Notes: generated by a model from the sequence alone, not told the origin. A stretch of DNA of 64,000 nt from Shinisaurus crocodilurus (GCA_021292165.1 CM037877.1:304362063-304426062), one strand, 5' to 3'. Positions 12,701 to 22,972 are shown, counted from the stretch's first letter. A program made the numbers and translations.

Positions 12701-15700
12701 GAAATCATGCTTTCATTCGCCATCAGAAATAATTCCCCATTTTCCCTGCTCTAAAAAAAACTTGCAGAAAGTGCTGTTTACAAACAGAAGCAAAACTGGA
12801 GGGTCACGATGCCATCGAAAGAACCCGTAAACAACCGTGAGTAGGGAATGATGAGGCACAACAAATGCCTTCTGTAGAAAAGCTCATATACTCCAACTGA
12901 TTTCAAAGGGGCTAGTTTCTTGGAAGTGTTTTTCAAACTGGAAAAGGTGACCAATTATGTATATATCCCAGAGAACTTGGGGAGGGAGGGGCTTTAGCTC
13001 AGTGATAGAGCAGATTCTTTGCACGAGGAACAAACTGGAGACAGTAGTTTGAGCTCTTTGTTGGGTAGGTGAGAGACTGAATATCGAGGAAAGTTTTCAG
13101 TTGCTAACGGACTAGTAAATACCTTTAATAGAGTTATTCTCCATTTGCTCTGGTTCCTTCTGAATTTCATCTTCTTGCTCCTGATTTGAACAACCTAGAA
13201 ACAGGCACTAATATTTAGCCATCTCAAGTGGAAGAGCAGATGAGTTAGGTGCTCCTGAACATTTGTTCTGATATTCTAGAGCCTTAAAAAAAAAACACCT
13301 GAGAACATGCATGTTCTCTAACTGATTGCTAAGGAACTACATTCTTAGGAGAAGCTTTAAAACTAGAACAAGTGCCTCTCTGAATTCCTTTATGGACATG
13401 GCCCAGAGATTTTGGCCTGGAGTGGCTTGGAGAGGCCCACTTGTAAACATTCAGTAACTAATGAGTTAAAACTAATGAAATGTTTCCCTCTACAACTTTC
13501 TGGCTCTTTAGACTGACCATGAGACAGAGAAGTGAAACTGAGGAATGTTGCTGTCTTGCTTATCTCCTTTGCTTGAGCTAGCCAAGGACAGGGCGGGGTA
13601 GAGGGTTGGAGAAGTCAGCGTGGCTTAGCTAACCTCTGTTCCAGTAATGAAAGCTTAGTGAGCATGTCTAAAGATTTTGTTTCTCTCTACTGTATTTTTC
13701 CATTCACAGCTAGAAACTTCTGTTAGTAGGACGCATGCGTGGGATTGCGTCAGAAGATACTGTATAAATTGATAAGATCTCAGTATCCATGTTGAGATGT
13801 GGCTTTGCAGTGTTACACTCCCGTGTCTCCACATTCTATAGAATAAAAGTTGTTGGACCACTGCCAGACTTTTTCTCCTTCCTAATGTGCATGATTTGAA
13901 CTGGGCACATTGGGATTTAGCATATTTTTGCAACACACTCAGCCACACCATACTGACTCCATCTTACCCAGGTTCAAGAGGCAGTAACCTCCATTTTACA
14001 ATCAATTGCACGTCTCTGCCAAAGGCCACATCGCCTGGATGCTGGCATTGAGATACAAACACCTGGCTGAGGTCATCTGAAGGCCAAGAAAGAACTGCAC
14101 ATGTTTAGCCTTCAGAGGAGAAGACTGAGGGGAGATATGATAGCACTCTTCAAGTACTTGAAAGGATGCCACACAGAGGAGGGCCAGGATCTCTTCTCAA
14201 TCATCTCAGATTGCAGGACACGGAATAATGGGCTCAAGTTACAGGAAGCCAGATTCCGCCTGGACTTCAGGAAATTTTTCCTGACTGTTAGAACAATACA
14301 CCAATAGAACCAACTACCTAGGGAGGTAGTGGGCTCTCCCACACTGGAGGCATTCAAGGTGCAGCTGGACAGCCATCTGTCAGGGATGCTTTGACTTGGA
14401 TTTTTGCATGGAGCAGGGGGTTGGACTCGATGGCCTTGTAGGCCCCTTTCAACTCTAGAATTCTATGATTCTAGAGAGAAGTTAGCAGGCCCTTGCATGA
14501 CTTTGACTTACAGAATTGATTTGAGGAGAATTTTCACCCTAGCTCCGGATAAATAATAATCCAATTTCACTGAATTTGTAAGAAAGGTTATACAATCACC
14601 TGGTACTGGGGGGTGGGGTAGATGGGTGAAGGTGTTGCAGGCTTGAATACTGTTTCTTTGTCATTTGCCACTGAATTGCAGCTTTAAAACCACCTGTTAC
14701 TTTGTGTTTTGAAACTGACTTAACTCTTTCTCCATTCTGTATTTTTTTGCCTGAATCCCTAATAAATCCTTTACCCTGTTTTCACCACAACCCAGACTGT
14801 GTGCTTTGGGGGTAGACCGGGGGGGGAGAGGTTCACAAGGGGTGTGCCACATTATTGGTCACACTAACGTGGCTTTAAATACCAGGTTGCACACAACGTG
14901 CTGAGCAAAGCCTGTAACCTACGCCGTGCTCCCTTAAGGGCACAAGAGGACTGCAAAGAAGCCCAGCACAGGAGTCCCCATTGGGATCCTTGGCCAGTCA
15001 TCCCCGAGGGATCGAGAGCGTTGGGGACTGAGGAGGCTGGGTTTGTTCTGCTCTCGATGGTGGCAGCCAGCACCAGTTGGCACCACTGCACCAGATCTGT
15101 GCCCATAGCGGAGGTGCCCACGCGGGCGCCAGGTTGCCACAGGTGCATGATGCCTCATCCATATTAGGGAAGACATAAACAAGTGGCAGAAGGATTTTAC
15201 TATTTATTTGTGTTGATGTAGATTTATAAGGCACTTTGGGGATAGAAAGGGCTTTTGACCAGGAGAACCTTGTACAGGGCAGGTGTCTGCTCCATTAGGT
15301 GGGCTGATGTGTCCACATCAGGCGGCGGAGCAGAAAGAGCGGCAAATTGCCCCGCTCTCCTCCCACCCTTGCCAGGAGGGCCCGTGGCAGCTGCCTTCCC
15401 TGGCTCCTCCTCAGTGGGTGCTCTCGAAAGCCCTGCCAGCCGCTCTCCCGCTGTGGCACTTGCTGCTGCAAGAGAGGCCGGCAGGGCTCGTCTTCTTACT
15501 ACAGGCATGGGGGTTTGTCGCTTTCAAGCTCTTGTGTGAGTTTAGTTAGTATTGTGAAGTATGGAAGTCTTGTCTTGTCTTGACAAATACCTGGATGAGA
15601 AATTCGTCTGCTTTGCATGACACGACAGCCCACCGTGGGTTAAATATCTAACCCACAGTGAGGCTGTGGCGTTCGCGGCCACCATTTTGCATATCCAACC

Positions 15701-18700
15701 CCTGCTTGTGGGTCGTGTTGTGCGAACCCGGTGAAGATTAAACAATTCTTGCATAACCCCAGAACAGACTTTGCATCCTTAACCCTTGCATAACCCACGC
15801 TCGCCAGGTTCGCACGACACGACAAACCCTGAGTGTGGGTTGGATATGCAACCAGGTGGCTGCAACGACTCACAGCGTGTTGTCCAAACCAGATCATTGT
15901 ATTAAGATGCCACTTTGAATTCCTTATAAGGTTGGAGGCATGCAAAATTCAGATACGTTTTGCATGCAGAACAGGCAAGGAGATACCTTTGGCAGAGTGT
16001 TTCTCCTCTTGCTCTGGTTCTTGCTGAATTCCATCTTCTTGCTCCTGCTTTGAACAGCCTACAAGCAGACAGTGACATTCAAGTGTCAAGGCAGAAAAGC
16101 ACAGTGGTTAGAGACACTCCTGAAAAGTTACTCTTCTAGCCCAAGTCCTTAAAAAACCCGAACCCACGTATATGTACTCCAACTGATTTCAAAGGGACTA
16201 GATTCTTGGCTGTGGAATTAAAACTAGAACATGTGCGTCTCACTGAGATCCCTCATAGCCCTCTGCCGCAGTTGCCAGCCAGACATGGAGACCTGGGTCT
16301 GGGAGGGAGAAAAGAAATCCTCCTTTTCCTGGCTGGGGAATGCTGAGAGTTGTAGGACGTTTTTCCTTCTAAATATACAGTAATACCTTGGATTGCAAGT
16401 AACTTGGTTTGAGAGCGTTTTGCAAGACAAGCAAATTTTTAAATATTTATTTATTTATTTATTTACTTCATATACAAGCGACATCTTGCAGTACACGTAC
16501 AGTAGTACGGCTTAAATTAAAAATCTCTATACAGATTTTTTGGGGGGGATTTTGTTTTGATATAAGAGTGTTTTGGATTACAAGCACGTTTCCGGAACGA
16601 ATTATGCTCTCAATCCAAGGCATGACTGTACATGGGATCGTGCCCTTAACTAACCAGCTCTGGCCCCTGATTCCTCTCGCTAACACTTTCCATCCTAACT
16701 CAACTCCCTCTCTCCCTCTGACCACTCACTATGTGTGTCTCTGTCCTCCTTCTGACTGACTTTCTCCAGCTGCCCCTAACTCTGCCCACCATTCCATTCC
16801 TGCCTCGGCTGTCAATAATCCACTCACTCTTCTGTTCTAGGGCCCTTTTATAAAAAGGTCAGTTTGGCTACTAAATAGAAAAAGAAAACACTAGAAAGGG
16901 TCTCAGAAGAGCAGGGTCTGTGTGTTGTTGGTTGGCAGGGCGCTTGGGGAGCTGGTCGACGATGGCCAGGGATCTAAGAGGGCAGCAAAGACAAAGAGGT
17001 AGGGAGGGAAGATTGAAATGCACATACTACTGATCAGAACCAGCCAGTCATAAATCAGCCCGTGAAATAAGAGGATTTTTTAAAGGAATTCCTTTGAGTG
17101 AGGTGGAGGTGGATCTGATGCTGAGGCCAGGGGTGCTCCCAAGAGGAGGGGCTCTTAGCGCTACCAGTCAAAAGGCGGTGTGGAACTGTTCTATATATCC
17201 CTTATTAGCAGATTTTTTTTTGTTGAAAGAAAAATGGTAGAAGAAGAGATTGGGAAAACATGGGAGGGTATTACAAACGAAAGGTGAAGTCATCTGGATC
17301 TCCGGTAACATTCTGTGAATGAGGCAGAGCGACTGCATGATTAAAGCCTCTGGAAGCATCCCAGGTCAGGGCTGTTGCTAGACGTGGGGCCATGTGTCCC
17401 TAGTCCCGAATCTGTTCCCCAGAGGCTTGGGTGTTCATTGGTGCCAATGGAAGGTTTTTTGCTTAGCTTAATTGCCATGCCAAGGGTGGAGGGATTTTCA
17501 AAGGTGATCGCAGCTGAGGAGGGAAGCTTTAACTCTCCCCATCCCACATGCTTCACCCCCCTCCAAAAGTTTGGGATGATCCGGGGTGGGGTGCAAATTA
17601 ATTGTAGAATTTATTTTATTTGAGATGATTTGGATGAGAAGTTAATTGGCTGGCTTTGCCTCCTGTGAAATTTAAATAAATCCTAGTAATTCTTTCTACA
17701 TTTGCATATATACTTGTAAACTTTATGCAGATTTGTGTCCTATGAGGCTGGGCCCCGAGTCTTTTCAGGGCCTAGCAATACCCCTGTCCCGGGATGAAGT
17801 TGACTCAAAGGCGTGACCTCCTCTCAAGTTTTCCATCTCTTGGTGCTTAGCTCCAAGCTCACCTAGACTGGATTCCCAAAATGACGCTCTGAGTAGCAAA
17901 ACATCTCGCCTAGATTTTGCTCTGGGCTTGTAAAAACATAGACTGGGCTTTGGTACAGATATGAGGATAAGTTCTTCTCATCCCACATGGCTGTCATGAG
18001 AATGACGAAGGAAGATATTTTGTCCTTAAAGATTAGGAAGAACTCTAAGTAAAACTCACCATGTATTGAATGTTGCAGAACCTGATTAGAACCTGGACAG
18101 GCCATTTCTACACATTCCAAGAACTGGCAGCAAGCTCCTTCCCCCCTCTTCTGGATCAGCAGCAGCAATTTTCGACTTTTCTTCTTGGAATCCTCCTGCA
18201 TTTTGTCCAAGTCCTCATATTCTTCCTCTGTGATGACAGACTGGGAGAGTAACTCATCCAAAACAGGTTCTAGGTCCTTCTCGAGGATTTCAATTAATTG
18301 TTTTCTCCCCTTGCGGATCATCTCATTCCCAGGTATCTTCACCGGATCCAGCGACCTGTGTGGAAGAAGAAATATTTATTTTATTTCAGGCATCAGAAGA
18401 AAAAGAACTAGACCCTGCTTAAGAGGTAAAGTGCCTCTTCACAATGAACCAGACAGTTAGTTCTTAGCCTAGTTCAGCCTGGCCCAACCTGGTGCCCACC
18501 ATAGGTGCTGGGACTACAACTCCCATTATCCCCATCCAACATGGCAATTGGGGAAGTCTGGTCTAATTTGACTGCCGGTGCCTCTCCAAGGTCTCACACT
18601 TAGAAGCACTGCAACTGGTAATTCCTTTACCCAATGTTCAGCTAATTCGTTCATGCTGTGTGTTGAGGTCAACCATTTCTAACTGCTGCTGCTTTAATCT

Positions 18701-18856
18701 GTTATAGTAAGTTTCCAAAAAGTAGATATTTTGATCTAGTACATGTTTTGAGACTATTTACGTATCAACCTTTGATCTCAAACTGAGATATAATGTGAAT
18801 GCCACGTCTCTCTTTAGATTGTCAGGGCAACCATTGCGCCCAGGAAAAAAAGGTGG

Positions 18857-18891
<35 letters not shown>

Positions 18892-21429
18892 CCTTGCAGG
18901 AAAAAAAGGCGGGGTATAAATATATAATAAATAAATAATAGGTCAGTACTATTATATCTCTATTGCATATATGCCCCAAGTCACCTTGCACATTCATGAA
19001 GAGGTGACATTTGAACTGGGTAGGGACTTCCTCGTTCACAACTCTGCATTTTAGCTACTATGGTACACCAGCACCAGCTATAACGAGCGCAGAAATTACC
19101 CCATGGTGGATGTTCCCGATGAAGCATCTTTCTCTGGATCCTCTTTTGTGTCCCCTAAATGGGGTAGATCTCCAGGTGGTGGCCACCCAGGTATGTTTCT
19201 CGTGCTCTGGATCTTGGCAGAGGAAGATGACTCCGTTGCTAGAATGTGAGCACAAACAGATTTCCGTCATTAAACAAACCTACTTGTACCCCAGTAATAA
19301 CCAGGCCTGTGTGTTGTTTGCAACAAAGGAGTCCAAATTCTGCAGTCAGAAGAAAATTATGTAAAATAAGTGCTTTTTTAAAAACAAAAAAAACAAAACA
19401 CCATATTCATCTGACCTCAAGACCAAAGTTTTCAGAGGAGGATGTACTAGTGTGTTTCTCCCACCCCAGGTATCTGTGTTTTAAAAACACCCTATAACAT
19501 AGGTCCAAATTAATTTTCAATGGGACTTCCTCCCTAGAAATTGTGTGCTTAGAATTGCAGCCTTCCCTCAGCCAAACTTTCCTGTTTGGCATGGTTCAGA
19601 GTGGCCCCGTCTCTTGGCCTGTGGCTTACGCCAGCGTGGCGTAGTGGTGAGAGTGTTGGACTGGGACTTGGGAGATCTGAGTTCTATTCCCCGCTCGGCC
19701 ATGAAACTCACTGGGTGACTTTGGGCCAGTCACTGACTCTCAGCCTAACCTACCTCACAGGGTTGTTGTGAGGATAAAATGGAGAGGAGGAGGAGGACTA
19801 TGTAAGCCGCCTTGAGTTCCTTGCAGGAAAAAAGGTGGGGTATAAATATAATTAATAAATAAATAAATAAATAAAGTACGCTGGCTCAGCTTGTCTGAGC
19901 GTGGAAAGCTAAGCAGGGTCAGGCCTGGTTATTACTTGGATGGGAGACCCCTCCTCTAGTTTCCTGCATTGAGCAGGGGGTTGGACTCGATGGCCTTGTA
20001 GGCTCCTTCCAACTCTATGATCTATGAAATCTATGAAACCAGGCCTTTAATTGTTCCCTCTTTAATTTGCTTGTTTCCTTAATCCTTGTTGTGTGTGTGT
20101 GTATATATAATTTACTCACGGGGACTTTAGTGTAACAATACAAATGTTAATAAAGAGGTTTTCCCAACGGCAGCGAGACTACTATATGCACAGAAATGGA
20201 AAGGTCCAGCAGTGCCTACGATAGAAGAATGGTTGGTCAAGATGCTGGAGCTGGCAGAGATGGCCAAACTTACATCACTAATTAGAGAAAGGACAACATC
20301 TGCGTTTATTATTGAGTGGAAACCTCTAATTGACTTTTTGCAGAGACTGGAAAATAATGATTTGTTTGTTTGTGGATTTATGGAATAATAAGTGAATCTG
20401 GGACAATGGGAAGAAAGAGATTTCTCATTTGGATTATCGAGTAAGAAAAATTATTGTTACCTGTATTTGCTGTAGAAGAAAAATCGGAGGTCTATTTTGT
20501 TTTGTTAATTGTTATATGTTTGATATTATGTGTTTGTTTTATATAGAAATAAAAAAATTGGACAACAAAATAAAGAGGTTTTCCAATTTTTATACTTGCA
20601 AAACTGGTTGGATCCGGAAGTTCCTGCCAAACTGCAGTGGGGACATAGCACTGTGCAAAGCTCCATGTATAACCAGGTAGAGTGGCCATGATGTGTCCTC
20701 TTTGACAGAGGACGGTCCTCTATCTGAAGGGCTCTCCAGTCCAATTCCAGTTTTTAAAGATCAAGAACCATAAGAAATGTTGCCCGTCAACAGTTAAGCG
20801 CCTGGACAGCAGGATGGACACACAGCCAGGTCACCTGCTCAGTTTTCCTCCCTATACTGAGATTGACTGTAATTCTGTTTCAGTTATACTAATAATTTCT
20901 AAATTTGCATCTATACAGATAAATTAGCACATGCAAATTTTATGCAAACTGCAGCCCTCTCTTTGGTGATGCATTTCCTCCTTTTTTGGCCATTTGTAAG
21001 TGGCCACCCTCACAAAAGGGCTCTGTTGTGGAAACAGCCTTAGAGGGAATTCGCTGCTGCTGTTGTTGCTCCACGAGTGACACTCGTCTTTAGAAAAAAA
21101 TCCCCCCAGCCCAAGAGTTCTAGAAAGCATCGCTCACCGCCATCTTCTAAGTATTCAGAAATGGGCCGCAGGCTTGGGAAGACTTGGTTTTCCAGACACT
21201 GTAGGAATTGCTCATGCACTGATTCTCCTTTCCCCAGCACTGTGTCGATCAGGCTTTCTACTAATCGTGGTGGGTCCTTTATCCGAGTCAGGGAGGAGAC
21301 CTCGGCCTGTGTGAGGATCTGGTGGAACTTTGCCACAGTCAAAACCAGTTCTGGGGCTCTTAGAAGAGTTTCCGCCAACTTCCCTCTGGCCTTCTGCATA
21401 ATAGCGGAGGGTTTCCTGTCAGCATCCAT
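4980..21429 (-). CDS. CARD-CARD-VLIG giant GTPase, intact (copy A)
   Basis: Coding exons, in order: 21429-21138, 19238-19100, 18355-18060, 16058-15987, 13194-13123, 9703-4980. All junctions are GT-AG, and their phases (1,2,1,1,1) join to one frame of 5595 bases, 1864 residues. Domains: CARD (about 5-95), Ser/Pro linker (98-144), second CARD (about 150-235), two acidic repeats (243-291), then the VLIG/GVIN1-URGCP body. G1 is G915-x4-GKST (ends 923) and DTEG is at 968-971. A Cys-rich CPFC motif sits near 1726-1737. Known VLIGs are cytosolic or nuclear, interferon-induced GTPases whose biochemical role is poorly defined. The CARDs suggest recruitment of a CARD partner such as a caspase or ASC-like adaptor; that is inference. 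NCBI-style names for relatives would be GVIN1-like or URGCP-like. Confidence 0.82.
10053..10166. mobile_element. Palindromic hAT MITE, TGTTCTCCAACC family
   Basis: Near-perfect inverted arms run from CAGTGTTCTCCAACCTTGGG to its complement. Flanking octamers are CTCTAGTG and CTCTAGTA (7 of 8 match), consistent with a hAT target duplication. Confidence 0.85.
11913..12050. mobile_element. Palindromic hAT-like MITE
   Basis: The arms begin CAGCCTTCCCCAACCTGG and end in the complement-like CCAGATTGGGGAAAGCTG. The core contains the common CATCATTCCCAGCC / GATGGGAGTTGTAGT inverted motif. Confidence 0.75.
12390..12532. mobile_element. Palindromic hAT-like MITE, diverged
   Basis: Inverted arms contain GTTGGACTACAACTCCCACC and GATGGGAGTGGCAGTCCAAC around a short spacer. 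The ends are too diverged to define a target duplication. Confidence 0.65.
12988..13065 (+). mobile_element. tRNA-derived SINE head fragment
   Basis: The sequence GGCTTTAGCTCAGTGATAGAGCA matches the A-box half of the Sauria-type SINE. The B-box half is degraded, so this is a SINE relic rather than a tRNA gene. Confidence 0.55.
13123..13194 (-). CDS. Copy A exon 5: acidic linker repeat, second copy
   Basis: A 72-base exon, phase 1 at both ends, acceptor TTTCTAG and donor GGTATTT. It encodes a Gln/Glu-rich segment beginning [17 protein letters not shown]. It is homologous to the 72-base exon at 15987-16058; flanking intron sequence on the upstream side is also similar, so exon and intron were duplicated together within the gene. 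Confidence 0.75.
14081..14472 (+). mobile_element. CR1 LINE 3' end fragment
   Basis: Encodes the reverse-transcriptase C-terminal tail ([16 protein letters not shown]… with one internal stop) followed by the CR1-type 3' end GGGGGTTGGACTCGATGGCC and ATTCTATGATTCT. It is heavily 5'-truncated and dead. Confidence 0.85.
15614..15888. mobile_element. Palindromic element, ACACGACA…GTGGGTT type
   Basis: CATGACACGACAGCCCACCG at the left recurs inverted and direct, as CGCACGACACGACAAACCC and CCACAGTG/CCGTGGGTTA motifs, across 275 bases. This makes a multi-armed palindrome typical of non-autonomous DNA transposons. Boundaries are approximate. Confidence 0.6.
15987..16058 (-). CDS. Copy A exon 4: acidic linker repeat, first copy
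   Basis: A 72-base exon, phase 1 at both ends, acceptor CTTGTAG and donor GGTATCT. It encodes [17 protein letters not shown] and then EEKHSAK, about two-thirds identical to exon 5. Because length and phase match, either copy could be skipped without a frameshift, so length variants by splicing are possible. Confidence 0.75.
16378..16628. mobile_element. Tc1/mariner-like MITE, second copy
   Basis: The ends CAGTAATACCTTGGATTG and CAATCCAAGGCATGACTG are imperfect inverted repeats of the same family as the nested element at 3119-4274. They are flanked by TA (16376-16377 and 16629-16630). This copy lacks the GC-rich core and holds a short (TTTA)n run. Confidence 0.75.
17150..17370. repeat. Block shared with VLIG copy B (33060-33270)
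   Basis: CTACCAGTCAAAAGGCGG… through GAATGAGGCAGAGCGACTGC and AAAGCCTC aligns by eye with CTACCAGTGAGAAGACATTG… through GAATGAGGCAGGGCAATGGC in copy B. It is either part of the tandem duplication or an unrecognised transposon. Confidence 0.5.
18060..18355 (-). CDS. Copy A exon 3: second CARD
   Basis: A 296-base exon entering in phase 2 (acceptor TTCCACACAG) and leaving in phase 1 (donor CATG|GTGAGT). It encodes a classic CARD pattern: [20 protein letters not shown], then [14 protein letters not shown], and [20 protein letters not shown]. Helix-turn spacing and the KRGE…FLECV signature are typical of CARDs in apoptosis and inflammasome proteins, which bind other CARDs. It differs clearly from the first CARD, so this is not a simple recent duplication of exon 1. 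Confidence 0.82.
18475..18563. mobile_element. Palindromic hAT-like MITE, partial
   Basis: Contains GGCCCAACCTGGTGCCC, then GGACTACAACTCCCATTATC and GGCAATTGGGGAAGTCTGG. One arm is truncated. It lies in intron 2 of copy A. Confidence 0.55.
18859..18889. repeat. (TA)n microsatellite
   Basis: About 15 TA units. It is flanked on both sides by AGGAAAAAAAGG(T/C)GGGGTA, the tail of a tRNA-derived SINE, so the tract probably grew inside a SINE tail. Confidence 0.85.
19100..19238 (-). CDS. Copy A exon 2: Ser/Pro-rich linker between the CARDs
   Basis: A 139-base exon deduced from phase logic. Direct joining of exon 1 (phase 1) to exon 3 would hit TGA, so a phase 1 to phase 2 exon is needed. This one has acceptor CACATTCTAG, donor ATGGG|GTAATT, an open frame in exactly that phase, and completes the codon at exon 3 (GG|G TCG). 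It encodes [20 protein letters not shown], then [18 protein letters not shown]. No domain is recognised; low complexity suits a flexible linker. Homology support is lacking, so RNA evidence would settle it. Confidence 0.65.
19630..19878 (+). mobile_element. tRNA-derived SINE (Squam-type)
   Basis: The head GTGGCGTAGTGGTGAGAGTG and the B-box-like GTTCTATTCC are followed by the typical body (TGGGTGACTTTGGGCCAGTC, ACCTCACAGGGTTGTTGTGA) and a GTATAAATATAA(TAAA)n tail. Confidence 0.85.
19880..20036 (+). mobile_element. 5S rRNA-derived SINE with CR1-like tail
   Basis: Starts GCTGGCTCAGCTTGTCTGAG right after the tail of the preceding SINE, then the 5S-like GGAAAGCTAAGCAGGGTC and the CR1-like end. 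It is the best preserved of the five copies. Confidence 0.9.
20165..20568 (+). mobile_element. 5'-truncated L1 insertion with 16-bp target duplication
   Basis: Flanked by the same 16 bases AATAAAGAGGTTTTCC (20149-20164 and 20569-20584). The interior reads as the end of an L1 ORF2 ([19 protein letters not shown]…[13 protein letters not shown]) before a short 3' UTR. The intact duplication suggests a fairly recent event. Confidence 0.85.
21138..21429 (-). CDS. Copy A exon 1 (coding part): first CARD
   Basis: Start ATG at 21429-21427, chosen because it aligns with the copy B start at 36234 and lies 18 bases inside an exon with acceptor TTTGTTTTCAG (exon begins at 21448). The donor is GATGGCG|GTGAGC, phase 1. 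The 97 residues form a [54 protein letters not shown]. The last stretch ([14 protein letters not shown]) is identical in copy B, while the rest is about half identical. Confidence 0.82.
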
Positions 21430-21620
21430 GGCTTCTGAAGTGGCGGAGCTGAAAACAAACAAGGAATTGGGCCGTTTGAAAAAAGAGCAGCTCTAAGGGC
21501 CAAACCAGATGTGACATTACTCACATTCTTTGACCTTGTACGGTTGGTTTTGGTTTTTATAAAAAGAACCAATAGCTGAGGCGAGGGGTATGTGAGAGCC
21601 ACATCAGGACCATGGCATAG

Positions 21621-21758
21621 GGCAGGGGTGGGCAACTTGATACCCTCCAGATGTTTTGGATGACAATTCCCATAATCCATGACCACTGACCATGCTGGCT
21701 GGGGCTTCTGAAAGTTGTAGTCCAAAACATCTGGAGGGCGCCAGGTTGCCTACCTCTG
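21621..21758. mobile_element. Palindromic hAT-like MITE, CCAGATGTTTTGGA type
   Basis: The arms CAGGGGTGGGCAACTTGATA / GGTTGCCTACCTCTG and CTCCAGATGTTTTGGATGAC / GTAGTCCAAAACATCTGGAG fold back on each other. Confidence 0.75.
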
Positions 21759-22007
21759 GGATCGGGTGAAGGGGCTTTAATCCTTTCCCCCTGCCTGGTC
21801 CCAATCAGAATCCCCCCCCCCCCCGCATCTCCTGCACATGCTGTTTCAATGGGAGGAAAGTGCCTATTGGCCACAAGGGGAGCTTTCCTCCCACTGCAAA
21901 AAAAAACAGGTACAAGGAGCCAGCCCAGTACCGATCCGGGAGTGCAGTGGAGGTGAAGGGTTAAAGCCCCCCCCCCCACATGCTACAGTCCCAATCTGGC
22001 TCTACAG

Positions 22008-22133
22008 CAGTGTTCTCCAACCTTGGGTCCTCAGATGTTTTTGGCCTACAACTCCCAGCATGCCCCAGCCAGCTGGGGCATGCTGGGAGTTGTAGGGCAA
22101 AAACATCTGGGGACCCAAGGTTGGAGAACACTG
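22008..22133. mobile_element. Palindromic hAT MITE, TGTTCTCCAACC family
   Basis: Full-length inverted arms. Flanking octamers CTCTACAG and CTCTAGAG match at 7 of 8 positions. Confidence 0.85.
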
Positions 22134-22972
22134 CTCTAGAGGGAGAGTTCATGTGAAGCAGCTGTATTTCCGTCTTGGCCTGGTCCTTTCCCCCCCACTC
22201 TCCTAAGAAGCTGCTTGCTCCTCTGAGATTTCTAAAAGGGCTCTGTCTGGCACCCCACCTAAAGTATAAGCCCCGAAGGGGTCTTAATCTTCTGCCAACT
22301 CCTGGGACATCTTGCTGCTTGACCTGAGGCCTCATTCGCACAAACAGCAGGAAGAGGTGGGATCTGGGAAGCCTGTTTCTGGACTGCATCGCTTCAGACC
22401 GCCGCAGGCGACAGCTCACTAGGCTAGAACTCTTCTTGTCATTGTAGTTTTCTGTGTGCAGGGAATGTTTTTGTATGGAGGGGGGCATTCCATCATATGA
22501 AAATTTCCCCACCCCCCCATAGTCTGAAGTGGTAGAGTCCTCCAGACACCGACCTACCACTTCGCCTGCTGCTTGTGTGAACCAGGCTTGATCACGGGAC
22601 AACATGACAAAGACCTAACAATAAAATTTCAGGCAGAAATTAAGCATCTGCCACATCCCCCATCACTGCATCCCCAAACTGGAAAAAGAAATTAAGCCCT
22701 TTCGGTAACCTACACAGCAATTTCAGTTCGCAGAACGAGTGTAAGAAAACAAAATTACTACACTGTCCAGAAGAAACATGTTCTTATTTATTTTATTTTA
22801 TTTTCTTTCCTTTTTTTTTTTTGCAGTGTACTTACTGTTGCTTTTTGATGCCTGCAGAAGTCCTTTTTTCCTGAAGCACATAGATCTGAAACCAAAGGCT
22901 GCTGAGCGAGATTCCTTTGGACTCCTAGTACAGTATTGCCTTCACAGAAAATATCCAGGATAAGTTTCCTAC

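Larger units (their letters stand above)
9704..13122 (-). other. Copy A intron 5: repeats, no exon recognised
   Basis: Contains the palindromic hAT elements listed at 10053, 11913 and 12390, a poly-G run near 10569 and a tRNA-like SINE head at about 12990. About 11545-11650 looks like one end of another hAT-type element (GATGGGGAACCTCC). The long plus-strand open frame 11810-12652 runs straight through two palindromes and is rejected as a gene. Confidence 0.55.
13195..15986 (-). other. Copy A intron 4: CR1 fragment and palindromic element
   Basis: Holds a CR1 LINE 3' fragment (about 14081-14472) and a palindromic element (about 15614-15888). The stretch 14880-15540 is GC-richer, with overlapping short open frames on both strands and no recognisable product. 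Confidence 0.55.
16059..18059 (-). other. Copy A intron 3
   Basis: Contains the TA-flanked element at 16378-16628 and the block at 17150-17370 that recurs in copy B. Nothing exon-like was recognised in the rest (16640-17140 and 17380-18059). Confidence 0.5.
19239..21137 (-). other. Copy A intron 1: three retroposons
   Basis: Contains a tRNA-derived SINE, a 5S-derived SINE directly after it and a short L1 insertion with a clear target duplication. No further exon was recognised in 19240-19625 or 20590-21130. Confidence 0.6.
21449..22972 (-). other. 5' intron of copy A
   Basis: Separates the CARD exon from a probable non-coding first exon. It holds two palindromic hAT elements (21621 and 22008). 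The stretch about 22140-22970 aligns in pieces with 40200-43300 upstream of copy B. Confidence 0.5.

Noticed and set aside
12988..13065. tRNA gene
   Set aside because: The A-box half is tRNA-like but no cloverleaf closes; it matches the head of a tRNA-derived SINE.
16225..16430. Minus-strand open frame as an extra VLIG exon
   Set aside because: It overlaps the end of a Tc1/mariner-type element, has no homology to the family and no phase-compatible splice pair was found.
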